Source: Paucibacter sp. TC2R-5
GTDB lineage: Bacteria > Pseudomonadota > Gammaproteobacteria > Burkholderiales > Burkholderiaceae_C
Direction: 5' to 3'
Length of the DNA stretch: 64,000 nucleotides
NCBI RefSeq assembly: GCF_025717605.1
Contig: NZ_JAJIRQ010000002.1
Span: 453,884-517,883, forward strand
This document shows positions 35,342 to 42,971 of this stretch, piece after piece. Position 1 is the stretch's first letter, and every line of letters starts with the position of its first letter. Position numbers and translations under genes: made by a program. The notes beneath the pieces were generated by a model. It was not told the origin of the DNA. It made no database searches and saw only the letters and a list, made by a program, of their open reading frames with translations.

Positions 35342-35518
35342 TGCTTGCTCCTACAAAGTGATGGGCATAGCTTAACGTGAGGCCTGCACGGGCTGTTTGC
35401 AAGTTGCGACGAACTGCGATTTGGCAGCATCAAGCTGGCACGGAAAGCCCACTTCGATGAAGGCGCACACCAGCGGGCTGAAGAGGCCAGAGCTTTCTCC
35501 GCGCTAAAAGCGGGGGCG

Positions 35519-35770
35519 TTATTTGCCCGCTGCCGCAGCGGCCGATGTGGCGGACTGCTCCCGAATGGCATCTCGCGCGAATTCTTTGTCGCCTTTGGCG
35601 ATGGGCTGCTGCCCTTTGTACGGGATGCGCGAGCCGGTCCAATAAGTCTTCTCGATATCGTCATTGGCGACGGCCTTGCCGCCCGCACCGGCGCTACAGC
35701 CCCCCACAGCACCGGCGAGCACTAACAAACAGCCCAAACCGAGGGCGCGGAACAATGATACTGATCCCAT
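35519..35770 (-). CDS. small lipoprotein
   Basis: An 83-residue protein with a signal sequence (LGLGCLLVLAGAVGG) and a lipobox ending in AVGGC at about residue 25. The mature 58 residues are short and polar, with DDIEKTYWTGSRIPYKGQQP as the only distinctive segment. AGGGA upstream of the ATG supports it. I do not recognise a family. Upstream of it (35771-35969) I see no other gene. Confidence 0.65.
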   Translation of the reverse strand: MGSVSLFRALGLGCLLVLAGAVGGCSAGAGGKAVANDDIEKTYWTGSRIPYKGQQPIAKGDKEFARDAIREQSATSAAAAAGK

Positions 35771-35969
35771 TTTTAATCATCCCTGAAGTTGCTGAGACAT
35801 CGTGCAGCCCCTGTTCAGGGCACACGGCATGAAAGCCCGCTCATGCAGGCCGAAGATCTTCTTGTGCCACGATTGTGAGCGCATTGATTTCGCCTCACCA
35901 AGCGGGCAAACCCATGCCCGACGATTTTCCCTCCCATATCCCGCTAGCTCGCTCGGTTATGCTTTTCGA

Positions 35970-36521
35970 ATGAACCCCATTCATCGCCGCCTGCTACTCA
36001 TCGCCGCCCTGCTCGCCAGCGCAGCGCTGACGCTGACTGCGCTGGGCGTGAGCGGGCTGCTTTGGCGAGGTCGGGCGCTGCCCCGCTTCGCCAGTGCAGT
36101 GTTGATCGGGCTGCTGGTGCTGAGATTCACCGTGCCCTTGACCATCTTGGGCAGTGATCTGGCCTTCAAGCAGTTGCTGGCCGAGGACTACCGATCCAGC
36201 CAGCAAGGCATCACCAACACGGCCAGCGAGTTAGGGCGCCAAGCCGCTTCCGCCAGCCAAGCAGGCGCCTCAGCAGCCCATGAGTCGACCTTGGACAGGC
36301 TCAAGCACGCGGCCACGCTACCGGACGTGCGCGCCTATGCGGAGCGCATGCAGTTGGCGGCGGACCGCGCCGTCAGCGACTTGATCAGGCTGATCGTCAG
36401 CTTCTTGATGCAGACCTTGGTGTTCCCGCTGCTGCTGATGTGGCTGATGCTGAGCATGGCAAAGCAGGCATTGCTGGCTGCCGCTAACCGGCCCAGTCCA
36501 CCCGCCATTCAACGCCGCTAA
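35970..36521 (+). CDS. membrane protein of unknown function
   Basis: A 183-residue protein. Hydrophobic segments lie near residues 8-30, 38-58 and 142-165; between the second and third is a soluble Ala/Ser-rich, helical stretch (ELGRQAASASQAGASAAHES) probably in the periplasm. The first helices could also be part of a signal region. No known family. I chose the ATG at 35970 because the preceding in-frame sequence is Cys- and Arg-rich and not signal-like. Confidence 0.6.
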   Translation: MNPIHRRLLLIAALLASAALTLTALGVSGLLWRGRALPRFASAVLIGLLVLRFTVPLTILGSDLAFKQLLAEDYRSSQQGITNTASELGRQAASASQAGASAAHESTLDRLKHAATLPDVRAYAERMQLAADRAVSDLIRLIVSFLMQTLVFPLLLMWLMLSMAKQALLAAANRPSPPAIQRR

Positions 36522-36540
36522 GCGCCATTCGCCGCTTAGC
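36517..36540. terminator. hairpin at the end of the membrane-protein gene
   Basis: GCTAAGCG, 8-nt loop, CGCTTAGC; the left arm contains the TAA stop of the preceding gene. A candidate terminator before the peptidase-ABC operon. No T run follows. Confidence 0.5.
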
Positions 36541-36614
36541 CTTCGCAGCGCCATGCGAGGCTGCCCATAATCCGCTCCAGCTCAGAACAGCTCTGAAGAT
36601 ACTGGAGGACGGAT

Positions 36615-38135
36615 ATGAGATACCGAAAACAACTGCTGCACCGAGCCGCGTGCGCCGGGGCGACCTTGGGCCTGGCGCTCAGCCTCGCTTTCGCCGGCAA
36701 GCCCGCTGCAGCGGCTAGCGCGCCTGGCAAGAGCATCACCAGCCCCTGCCGCATCGAGGGCATGCCCAATGAGCTGCAGTGCGGCAGCATTCAGCGTCCG
36801 CTGAATCCGGCCGATCCGGCTGGCACGCAGATAAGCATCCACTTCCTCGTCGTGCCGGCGATGGCGCGCAACAAGCAGCCCGACCCGGTCTTGATGCTGG
36901 CCGGCGGCCCCGGCCAGAGCGCGATTGCGGTGGCCCCCATGGTGATGAGCCGGCTGGCGCGGCTGAACAACCGGCGCGACATCGTCTTCATCGACCAGCG
37001 CGGCACCGGCAAGTCGGCGCCGCTGCAATGCGCCGATGAACGCGAGCTGCCCTTTGAACAGGCGCTCGATGCGAGCGCACAGCTCAAGCGGCTGGAGACC
37101 TGTCGCCAAGACCTGGCCAAGCTGGCGCACGGCGATCTGCGCTTTTACTCCACCACCATTGCGATGCAAGATTTTGAAGCGGTGCGGGTGGCTCTGGGGG
37201 CTGCGCAGTGGAATTTGATCGGCGGCAGTTATGGCACGCGGGCCGGGTTGGAGTATCTGCGCCTGTTCCCGGCGCAAGTGCGGCGCACCGTGCTGGACGG
37301 CGTTGCGCCGCCGGATATGGTCTTGCCTGCCAGCTTCTCGACCGACGGCCAGGCCGCGCTCGATGCCAGCTTGCGGGCCTGTGAGAAAGAGCCGGCCTGC
37401 GCTCAGCAATTCCCGCAGCTGCGTCAGCAGTGGGCCGGCCTCTTGCACAGCATGCCGCGCCAGCTCAGCGTTAAGCACCCATTGACCGGCCAAGACGAGC
37501 GCTTCACGCTGAGCCGCGACATGCTCTTGCGCAGCGTGCGCCTGCCGCTGTATGCGCCGGCGCTGGCGTCCGCCCTGCCCGCCGCCATCCACGCCGCCGG
37601 CGAAGGGCGCTTTGAAAGCTTGATGGGCTTGAGCGGCGCATTGGCGAGCAGCAAGTCCAGCCGGCTGGCGATGGGCATGCATTTCTCGGTCGTGTGCGCC
37701 GAGGATGTACCGCGCCTGGACAAGGCCGGCGACCCGCCGGGTGCCGACTTTGGGCGCGGTGACGCCCAGCTCTACACACAGGTCTGCAAGGATTGGCCGC
37801 GCGCGCAGATCGCGGACGAGTTCTTCAGCATGCCGCCGGCCACCTCGCCGGTGCTGCTGCTCAGCGGCGGAGCCGACCCGGCCACGCCGCCACGCCATGG
37901 CGATCGCGCAGCCAAGGCCTTGGCCGCTGCTAACCCCAAGCTGGTACAGCACATCGTCGTGCCCGAGGCCGGCCATGGCGTGATGGGGGTGGGCTGCATG
38001 CGTGAGCTGCTGTTCCGCTTTATTGACGCCAAGACCGATGCGCTGGCGCTACCGCAGGACGCGGCCTGCGCCAGCAAGATCCCGCGCCCCGGCGCCTTCC
38101 TGCCGGTGCAGGCCAGCAAGGGGCAACAGCCATGA
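36615..38135 (+). CDS. alpha/beta hydrolase, tripeptidyl-aminopeptidase (S33)-like
   Basis: A 506-residue exported hydrolase: signal peptide (about 1-33), then the S33-family pattern. The oxyanion region is LMLAGGPGQSAI, the nucleophile elbow GGSYGTRAGLEYLR, the acid LLLSGGADPATPPRHG and the His EAGHGVMG. C-terminal Cys residues and CIRDIV-type motifs (DIVFIDQRGTGKS) resemble secreted tripeptidyl aminopeptidases of Streptomyces and Xanthomonas, which trim N-terminal peptides. GGAGG precedes the ATG. The NatA-type ATPase gene overlaps its stop by four bases, so the hydrolase and the ABC exporter form one operon. Confidence 0.88.
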   Translation: MRYRKQLLHRAACAGATLGLALSLAFAGKPAAAASAPGKSITSPCRIEGMPNELQCGSIQRPLNPADPAGTQISIHFLVVPAMARNKQPDPVLMLAGGPGQSAIAVAPMVMSRLARLNNRRDIVFIDQRGTGKSAPLQCADERELPFEQALDASAQLKRLETCRQDLAKLAHGDLRFYSTTIAMQDFEAVRVALGAAQWNLIGGSYGTRAGLEYLRLFPAQVRRTVLDGVAPPDMVLPASFSTDGQAALDASLRACEKEPACAQQFPQLRQQWAGLLHSMPRQLSVKHPLTGQDERFTLSRDMLLRSVRLPLYAPALASALPAAIHAAGEGRFESLMGLSGALASSKSSRLAMGMHFSVVCAEDVPRLDKAGDPPGADFGRGDAQLYTQVCKDWPRAQIADEFFSMPPATSPVLLLSGGADPATPPRHGDRAAKALAAANPKLVQHIVVPEAGHGVMGVGCMRELLFRFIDAKTDALALPQDAACASKIPRPGAFLPVQASKGQQP

Positions 38136-38923
38136 TCCGCATAGAGAACGTCAGCAAACAATTCATCGCCAAGAGTGGCGGCTCCTTGCTCAAGCGGCCG
38201 GCCAAGCTGTTGGTGCAAGCGGTCAAATCGGTGACGGTGGACGCGCCCGATGGCCGCATCACAGGCTTGCTCGGCCCCAACGGCGCCGGCAAGACGACCA
38301 CGCTGCGCATGCTCGGCGGCTTGTTCACGCCGGACAGCGGCAGCATCACGGTAGACGGCATCACGGTGGCCGAGCAGCCGCGCCAAGCGCTGGCACGCAT
38401 GGGCATTCTGGGCGACGCCCATGGCCTTTACCCGCGCTTGTCGGCGCGAGAAAACATCATCTACTTCGGCCATCTGCAAGGCATGGAAGAAGATGCTGCG
38501 AATGCCCGCGCCGAGGCCCTGGCCGAGCTCTTGGAGATGACCAAAATCCTCGACCGCCGCGCCGAGGGCTTCAGCCAGGGTGAACGGATGAAGACGGCGC
38601 TGGCCCGAGCGCTGGTGCATGACCCGGCGCATATCGTGCTGGACGAGCCGACCAATGGCCTGGATGTGCTGGCCACGCGGGCCTTGCGCGAGGCGCTACG
38701 TCATCTGCGTTCGAAAGAGGGCGGCAGCAAATGCATCATTTTCTCGACCCACATCATGCAAGAGGTGGAGCAGCTGTGTGAGCACGTCGTGATCGTGGCG
38801 AATGGGCGCAGCGTCGCCGAGGGCTCGGTTGAGCAGTTGCTTGAACAAGCCGGCGAGCGCAAGTTCGAAGACGCCTTCGTCAAGCTGGCCTTTCACCACG
38901 AACAAACGGGAGCGGCGGCATGA
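38132..38923 (+). CDS. NatA-type ABC transporter ATPase
   Basis: A 263-residue ATPase of the NatA/CcmA group. Walker A is GPNGAGKTTT, the signature is FSQGERMK (a degenerate form of LSGGQ, usual in this group), Walker B is IVLDEPTNGLD and the switch His is in FSTHIMQEV. The ATPase pairs with the NatB permease encoded by the next gene; the two overlap by four bases. In Bacillus NatAB exports sodium; the substrate here is unknown. Confidence 0.93.
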   Translation: MIRIENVSKQFIAKSGGSLLKRPAKLLVQAVKSVTVDAPDGRITGLLGPNGAGKTTTLRMLGGLFTPDSGSITVDGITVAEQPRQALARMGILGDAHGLYPRLSARENIIYFGHLQGMEEDAANARAEALAELLEMTKILDRRAEGFSQGERMKTALARALVHDPAHIVLDEPTNGLDVLATRALREALRHLRSKEGGSKCIIFSTHIMQEVEQLCEHVVIVANGRSVAEGSVEQLLEQAGERKFEDAFVKLAFHHEQTGAAA

Positions 38924-40110
38924 GGACTGCAGCAAGCATGAGCAAGAATTTCTGGATCGTTTTTGTCAAGGAAGTGCTGGACGCGCTGCGCGACCGGCGT
39001 ACGCTGCTTCGCCTGATGGTGCCGGCCGTGCTGATGGGGCCGCTGCTGCTGTTGGCGCTGTCGGGCTTTATCTCCTCGCTGGAGGAGCGCGCCGACAAGC
39101 GCGAAGTGATGGTGGCCGGCATCGAGCACGCACCGAGCCTGCGCAACTACCTGGAGCGCCAGACCTACACCATCAAAGTAGCCCCGGCCGACTATGAGGC
39201 TCAATTGCGCAATACCAAATTGCTGGAGCCGGTGCTGGTAATCGGCAAAGACTTTGAGAAGGAATTGCTGACCGGCCAGCAGCCGACCGTGGAGTTGGTC
39301 AGCGACAGCGCCAACCAGCGGGCCAGCACAGGCCTGGGAGGCCTGGGGCGCTTGCTGGGCGGCTTCAACCGCGAGCGCGCGACGCTGAATATGGCACTGC
39401 GCGGCGTCTCGACCGAATTGCTGCAGCCGGTCTTGGTGGAAGAGCGTGACCTGGCCAGCGCCCAGGCCCGCGCCACCCGCATCACCAGCATCATCCCGAT
39501 GTTCATCATCATGGCGGTGCTTTACGGCGCGCTAACGGCCGCGCTCGACAGCACCGCCGGCGAGCGCGAACGCGGCTCGCTGGAGCCGCTGTTGATGAAC
39601 CCGGTGCAACACCTGGCCCTGGTGCTGGGCAAATGGGGCGCAGTGGCCTTGCTGGGCCTCTTGGTGGCGCTGCTGGCCAGCCTGAGCTTCATCCCGGCGC
39701 AATGGCTGCTCAGGAGCGACAGCTTGCAGGCGATGTTCCAGTTCGGCTGGTACGAGGTGTTCGCCTTCTTGCTCTTGCAGCTGCCGCTGGCGGCGGGCCT
39801 GGGCGCGGTCTTGATGGCGATGGCGATTCGCTCCAAGACCTTCAAAGAGGCGCAGGCCGGCAGCGGCTTGATCGTCACGCTGGTGGGCTTGGCGCCCATG
39901 GTCAGCATGCTCAACCCCGGCGGCGACGCAGCCTGGTATTTATGGGTGCCAGGTCTTGCTCAGAACACGCTGATGATGCTGGTGCTGAAGGGCGAGGCCC
40001 TGAGCTGGGCGCAAGTGATGCCGGGGGTCTTGGTAGGCGCGACCTTGACGGTAGGCTGTTTACTCTTCGTCGCCAAGTCCATGCGAGTGGCCGTGGCCGG
40101 GCACAAATAG
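38920..40110 (+). CDS. NatB-type ABC transporter permease
   Basis: A 396-residue permease: TM helix near residue 28-48 (LMVPAVLMGPLLLLALSGF), a periplasmic domain of about 150 residues, then five TM helices (IIPMFIIMAVLYGALTAALD opens the block). The GERERGSLEPLLMNPV motif between helices is characteristic of ABC-2/NatB permeases. Start ATG overlaps the natA stop. With the ATPase it forms an exporter; the neighbouring peptidase suggests a peptide-related role, but this is inference. Confidence 0.88.
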   Translation: MRTAASMSKNFWIVFVKEVLDALRDRRTLLRLMVPAVLMGPLLLLALSGFISSLEERADKREVMVAGIEHAPSLRNYLERQTYTIKVAPADYEAQLRNTKLLEPVLVIGKDFEKELLTGQQPTVELVSDSANQRASTGLGGLGRLLGGFNRERATLNMALRGVSTELLQPVLVEERDLASAQARATRITSIIPMFIIMAVLYGALTAALDSTAGERERGSLEPLLMNPVQHLALVLGKWGAVALLGLLVALLASLSFIPAQWLLRSDSLQAMFQFGWYEVFAFLLLQLPLAAGLGAVLMAMAIRSKTFKEAQAGSGLIVTLVGLAPMVSMLNPGGDAAWYLWVPGLAQNTLMMLVLKGEALSWAQVMPGVLVGATLTVGCLLFVAKSMRVAVAGHK

Positions 40111-40117
40111 CCTCACG

Positions 40118-40137
40118 GCGGGCAGTTCGCTGCCCGC
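40118..40137. terminator. bidirectional terminator hairpin
   Basis: GCGGGCAG, TTCG, CTGCCCGC: a perfect 8-bp stem capped by a stable UUCG tetraloop, between the convergent natB and RsaM-like genes. Confidence 0.7.
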
Positions 40138-40141
40138 AATC

Positions 40142-40510
40142 TCAATGCAAGCCCAGCGCCCGCCGTACTTCGCACTGCCAAGGCAGGGCGTGAACAATCT
40201 CGTTCAGTTGCCGCGCCGACTCCATAGGCGCCAAGACTTGCCCTGCACGGTTGACGAACTGCAGATTGGTGATCAAGGCCATCGGGTCCACCATCGCCAC
40301 CAGACCCGCCGGCAGACTGACCCAATCCCAGGCCACGCCCGCGATGGCTTGGCCATCTGCCCCCTGCCACAGGGTTTGCCCCATGGCCGGGTGTTCGGCG
40401 TCGCCGGCGACCAACACCTGCGTACTCAAATGCGCCAATTGCAAACTGGGGGCGTGCTGGGTTTCACACAAAACTCTGGGCCATGCGTACACAATCCAAG
40501 CAGGAGTCAT
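40142..40510 (-). CDS. RsaM-like (DUF4902) putative quorum-sensing modulator
   Basis: A 122-residue soluble protein. The central part (IAGVAWDWVSLPAGLVAMVD, then ALITNLQFVNRAGQVL) and a final ALPWQCEVRRAL helix look like the RsaM/DUF4902 family. RsaM proteins are small regulators encoded next to luxR/luxI genes in Burkholderia and Pseudomonas, where they repress acyl-homoserine-lactone signalling. Here the gene is divergent from a LuxR-type gene, which supports the call, but this family match is from memory only. The start is the ATG at 40510; no ribosome site is visible, and an AT-rich TATATC lies about 11 bp upstream, so the transcript could be leaderless. Confidence 0.5.
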   Translation of the reverse strand: MTPAWIVYAWPRVLCETQHAPSLQLAHLSTQVLVAGDAEHPAMGQTLWQGADGQAIAGVAWDWVSLPAGLVAMVDPMALITNLQFVNRAGQVLAPMESARQLNEIVHALPWQCEVRRALGLH

Positions 40511-40593
40511 ATTTTTGATATAAGAAGTGAAATACGCTGAACAAGCGCGGGCAAGCTGAAGCCAGTGTGCAAGCTGAACCGCTGTTTCACCAG

Positions 40594-40609
40594 CTGTAAA
40601 CCTTGTCAG
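40594..40609. promoter_or_regulatory. lux-box-like site in the luxR / RsaM-like divergent promoter
   Basis: CTGTAAACCTTGTCAG fits CTG-N10-CAG, the simplified binding pattern of several LuxR-family regulators. It shares 12 of 16 positions with the site at 41401-41416. It lies 61 bp before the luxR start and 83 bp before the RsaM-like start. A separate 10-bp direct repeat GCAAGCTGAA (40551-40560 and 40569-40578) lies on its RsaM side. Confidence 0.6.
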
Positions 40610-40670
40610 GGAGACAACGGATGGGCTTGGCAGCCAATTGGCGCTAAGCTGGTATGGAGGGAGGCATTCG

Positions 40671-41384
40671 ATGTTAGACGGGCGATACCAATCGGTGCTT
40701 GAGGCGGGCAACCGGGCTGTGTTCACCAGCGAGCTGGAGCACTTCACCAAGGCCATGGGCTTTGACAATTTCTCCGCGATGACGGTGGTCGATCACTCCT
40801 TGGGGAGGTCTGATTTCATCAATGTTGACAACTGTCCGAGTGGGTTTCGTGCTGCGATGGACAGCCCCCAACTGGGTCAACGCGATCCGGTCATGCAGCA
40901 TTGCAAGCGACAGAGCGTGCCGATAGTTTGGGATCAGCAGACTTATGTGCGCAATAACGCCGCCGAACTCTGGGAAGCTCAAGCTCGGTTTGGCTACCGC
41001 ACCGGCATCTGCCTTGCTTTGCATCTACCCGAGGGACGGCATTTTGTGCTGGGCATGGAGCGTCATGAATCCCTGCCTTCCGACACAGTGCAATTGACCC
41101 GTATGGTTGCAGATCTGCAACTGTATGCCGTCCATGCAATGGACACGGCCCTGCGGGTACTCTTGCCGCCTGAGCAGCAACTCGACCGACCCCATCTAAC
41201 GCCGCGCGAGTTAGAGGCTTTACGTTGGACCATGGATGGCAAAACGGCTTGGGAGGTCGGCGCCATTTTGAGCATCAGCGAGCGCACGGCCGTCCTGCAT
41301 CTAAGCAATGCAATGCGTAAGCTTGATTGCAATAACAAACACCAAGCCGTCCTGAAGGCGATGCGAATCGGCCTGATCCGCTGA
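40671..41384 (+). CDS. LuxR-family transcriptional regulator with autoinducer-binding domain (solo)
   Basis: A 237-residue regulator. Residues about 15-160 form the autoinducer-binding domain and about 172-237 the LuxR helix-turn-helix: LTPRELEALRWTMDGKTAWE, then ILSISERTAVLHL and NAMRKLDCNNKHQAV. Of the six conserved acyl-homoserine-lactone-contact positions (TraR numbering), D70, P71 and W85 are kept (D72, P73, W87 here), and a Gly near 113. W57 and Y61 are replaced by Phe59 and Met63. No luxI is in the window. GGAGG with six-base spacing fixes the ATG at 40671. It faces an RsaM-like gene and precedes a double-glycine peptide operon with a matching lux-box. Confidence 0.92.
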   Translation: MLDGRYQSVLEAGNRAVFTSELEHFTKAMGFDNFSAMTVVDHSLGRSDFINVDNCPSGFRAAMDSPQLGQRDPVMQHCKRQSVPIVWDQQTYVRNNAAELWEAQARFGYRTGICLALHLPEGRHFVLGMERHESLPSDTVQLTRMVADLQLYAVHAMDTALRVLLPPEQQLDRPHLTPRELEALRWTMDGKTAWEVGAILSISERTAVLHLSNAMRKLDCNNKHQAVLKAMRIGLIR

Positions 41385-41400
41385 ACCTGCCCTGCATGCC

Positions 41401-41416
41401 CTGTAAGAGTTGACAG
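41401..41416. promoter_or_regulatory. lux-box-like site in the peptide-operon promoter
   Basis: CTGTAAGAGTTGACAG fits CTG-N10-CAG. It sits 17 bp after the luxR stop and 73 bp before the peptide start, and overlaps a perfect -35 hexamer TTGACA at 41410-41415. With 17-bp spacing the -10 (TCTTTG, 41433-41438) is poor, as expected for an activator-dependent promoter. Confidence 0.62.
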
Positions 41417-41489
41417 TTACCACTTGCTGCAGTCTTTGCTTCAATTGCTCTGTGCCGATAGCACGCACCCTACTAAATCGGAATCTGCC

Positions 41490-41648
41490 ATGCAAAACGA
41501 ACAAATTCAGCCCTTGATTTCTCAGCCGCTTTCAGCGCCAGGTCCAACAGAGATTGATGCCCAGTTGCTGCATTTGGTGTGCGGAGGCTCGACACCCATC
41601 GCTAACGCTGGCGCCGATCCAATCCCCTGTCCAAAAGGCACGTGGTAA
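41490..41648 (+). CDS. double-glycine-leader secreted peptide precursor
   Basis: A 52-residue peptide. The leader (1-33) ends LLHLVCGG: hydrophobic residues at alternating places before a Gly-Gly, the processing site recognised by C39 peptidase ABC exporters. The predicted mature peptide is STPIANAGADPIPCPKGTW (19 residues), Pro-rich with a single Cys. The leader also has a Cys next to the GG. GGAA lies about eight bases before the ATG. The next genes encode the fusion protein and a C39 exporter, so processing and secretion are provided. Mature function (pheromone, bacteriocin, or modified peptide) cannot be told from sequence. It is too short for most gene finders, and longer in-frame starts are less likely. 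Confidence 0.75.
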   Translation: MQNEQIQPLISQPLSAPGPTEIDAQLLHLVCGGSTPIANAGADPIPCPKGTW

Positions 41649-41720
41649 TTCCCAAGCGCTTGCCATCAGGGCGATTGATGCGGGAGGCTGGAGGCGAATA
41701 GCCTCGGTTCTCCTTCGTCC

Positions 41721-42971
41721 ATGCTCTTCCGCCCCGAGGCCCACCAAGGCCAACAACAAGCTTGGCTCGGCAGCATTCAGCTGCTGAGGCCGCTCTCGCT
41801 CAGGGTACTGAGCCTTACCGCCGTCACGGCGGTGGTGGTCGTGGCCGTCTTTCTGAGTCAGGCCGAATACACCCGCAAAGCGCGAGTCAGCGGCTATCTG
41901 CTGCCCGACAGGGGTGTGCTGCGGGTCAGCAGCGCCCAAGCGGCGACCGTGCTGACACGGGAGGTCAGCGAAGGCCAGTCGGTCAAGGCCGGCGATGTGC
42001 TGTTCGTGCTCAGCCTGGACAGCGCCAACCAGAGCGCCGAGGCCATCGCCAAGAACCTGTCGGCCGGTCAGCAAAGCCTGCAGATGAGCGCCGAACATCA
42101 GCGGCAGTTAGCGCACACTCAGCAGCAAACACTGACGCTGCGCAGCAAAGGTATTGAGCGCGAGCTAAGCTTGCTGAAGGCCGAGGCCGGCTTGCAGCAG
42201 GAACGCCAGGCACTGGCCGACGCCGCCTTGGCGCGGCTGGAGCAGCTCAGCCGCGAGCAATTCATCTCTGCGGCCCAGGTGCAGGCCAAGCGCGAGGAGG
42301 TGCTGGGCCTGCGCGCCCAGGGCCAAGCGCTGGAGCGGCAGCGCGAGACCTTGCTGCGTGAGCAAGCAGCAACCCTGGCCGAGGCACAGCAATTGCCGCT
42401 GAAAGAGCAGGTGCTGCAAGGCGTGATTGAGCGCGACAGCGCCGAACTGAATCGCCTCGGCTTAGAAACCGAGGGCAAGCGCCGCCTGGTCTTGCGGGCA
42501 CCGAGCGACGGCGTTGTCGCCACGCTGCAGGCCGAGCCGGGCCAAAGCGTGAACGCCGGCGCCGTCTTGGCCAGCGTGTTGCCGGCGCAGGCGCAGATGC
42601 TGGCACAGCTGTACGCACCATCCAGCGCGGTCGGTTTTGTGCGGCCGCAGCAGGCAGTGAATCTGCGCTATCAAGCCTTCCCCTACCAAAAATTCGGCAG
42701 CCAAAGTGGTCGCGTTTTGCAGGTCTCACGCACGCCGCTGACGCCGGCCGAGCTGGCCTTGCTGAACCTGCCCGCCGCCCTCAGCCAGGGCGCGCAGAGT
42801 GAGCCGCTGTACCGCATCACCGTCGGTCTCGACCGCCAGACCGTCACGGCCTATGGCCAGGAGCAGGCCTTGAGCGCCGGTATGCAGTTGGAAGCCGATG
42901 TGCTGCTGGAGCGGCGGCGCCTGATCGAATGGATTTTTGAGCCCTTGTTGAGCCTTGCCCGCCGTGTCTGA
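41721..42971 (+). CDS. HlyD/CvaA-type membrane fusion protein of a peptide exporter
   Basis: A 416-residue adaptor: TM helix (about 28-47, LSLTAVTAVVVVAVFLSQ), first lipoyl half near residues 55-95, coiled-coil hairpin (about 110-245), second lipoyl half (RLVLRAPSDGVVATLQAEPG) and a C-terminal beta domain. This is the CvaA/HlyD arrangement found with colicin V-type exporters. It starts 72 bp after the peptide stop; a short stem, GAGGC-GAATA-GCCTC (41691-41705), lies in that gap. Its end overlaps the exporter gene. No outer-membrane TolC is encoded here; the NodT protein at 11743 or another would be needed. Confidence 0.88.
   Translation: MLFRPEAHQGQQQAWLGSIQLLRPLSLRVLSLTAVTAVVVVAVFLSQAEYTRKARVSGYLLPDRGVLRVSSAQAATVLTREVSEGQSVKAGDVLFVLSLDSANQSAEAIAKNLSAGQQSLQMSAEHQRQLAHTQQQTLTLRSKGIERELSLLKAEAGLQQERQALADAALARLEQLSREQFISAAQVQAKREEVLGLRAQGQALERQRETLLREQAATLAEAQQLPLKEQVLQGVIERDSAELNRLGLETEGKRRLVLRAPSDGVVATLQAEPGQSVNAGAVLASVLPAQAQMLAQLYAPSSAVGFVRPQQAVNLRYQAFPYQKFGSQSGRVLQVSRTPLTPAELALLNLPAALSQGAQSEPLYRITVGLDRQTVTAYGQEQALSAGMQLEADVLLERRRLIEWIFEPLLSLARRV

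Noticed and set aside
41649-41720. A terminator or attenuator between peptide and adaptor genes
   Set aside because: The only stem is 5 bp (GAGGC/GCCTC) without a T run; too weak to call.
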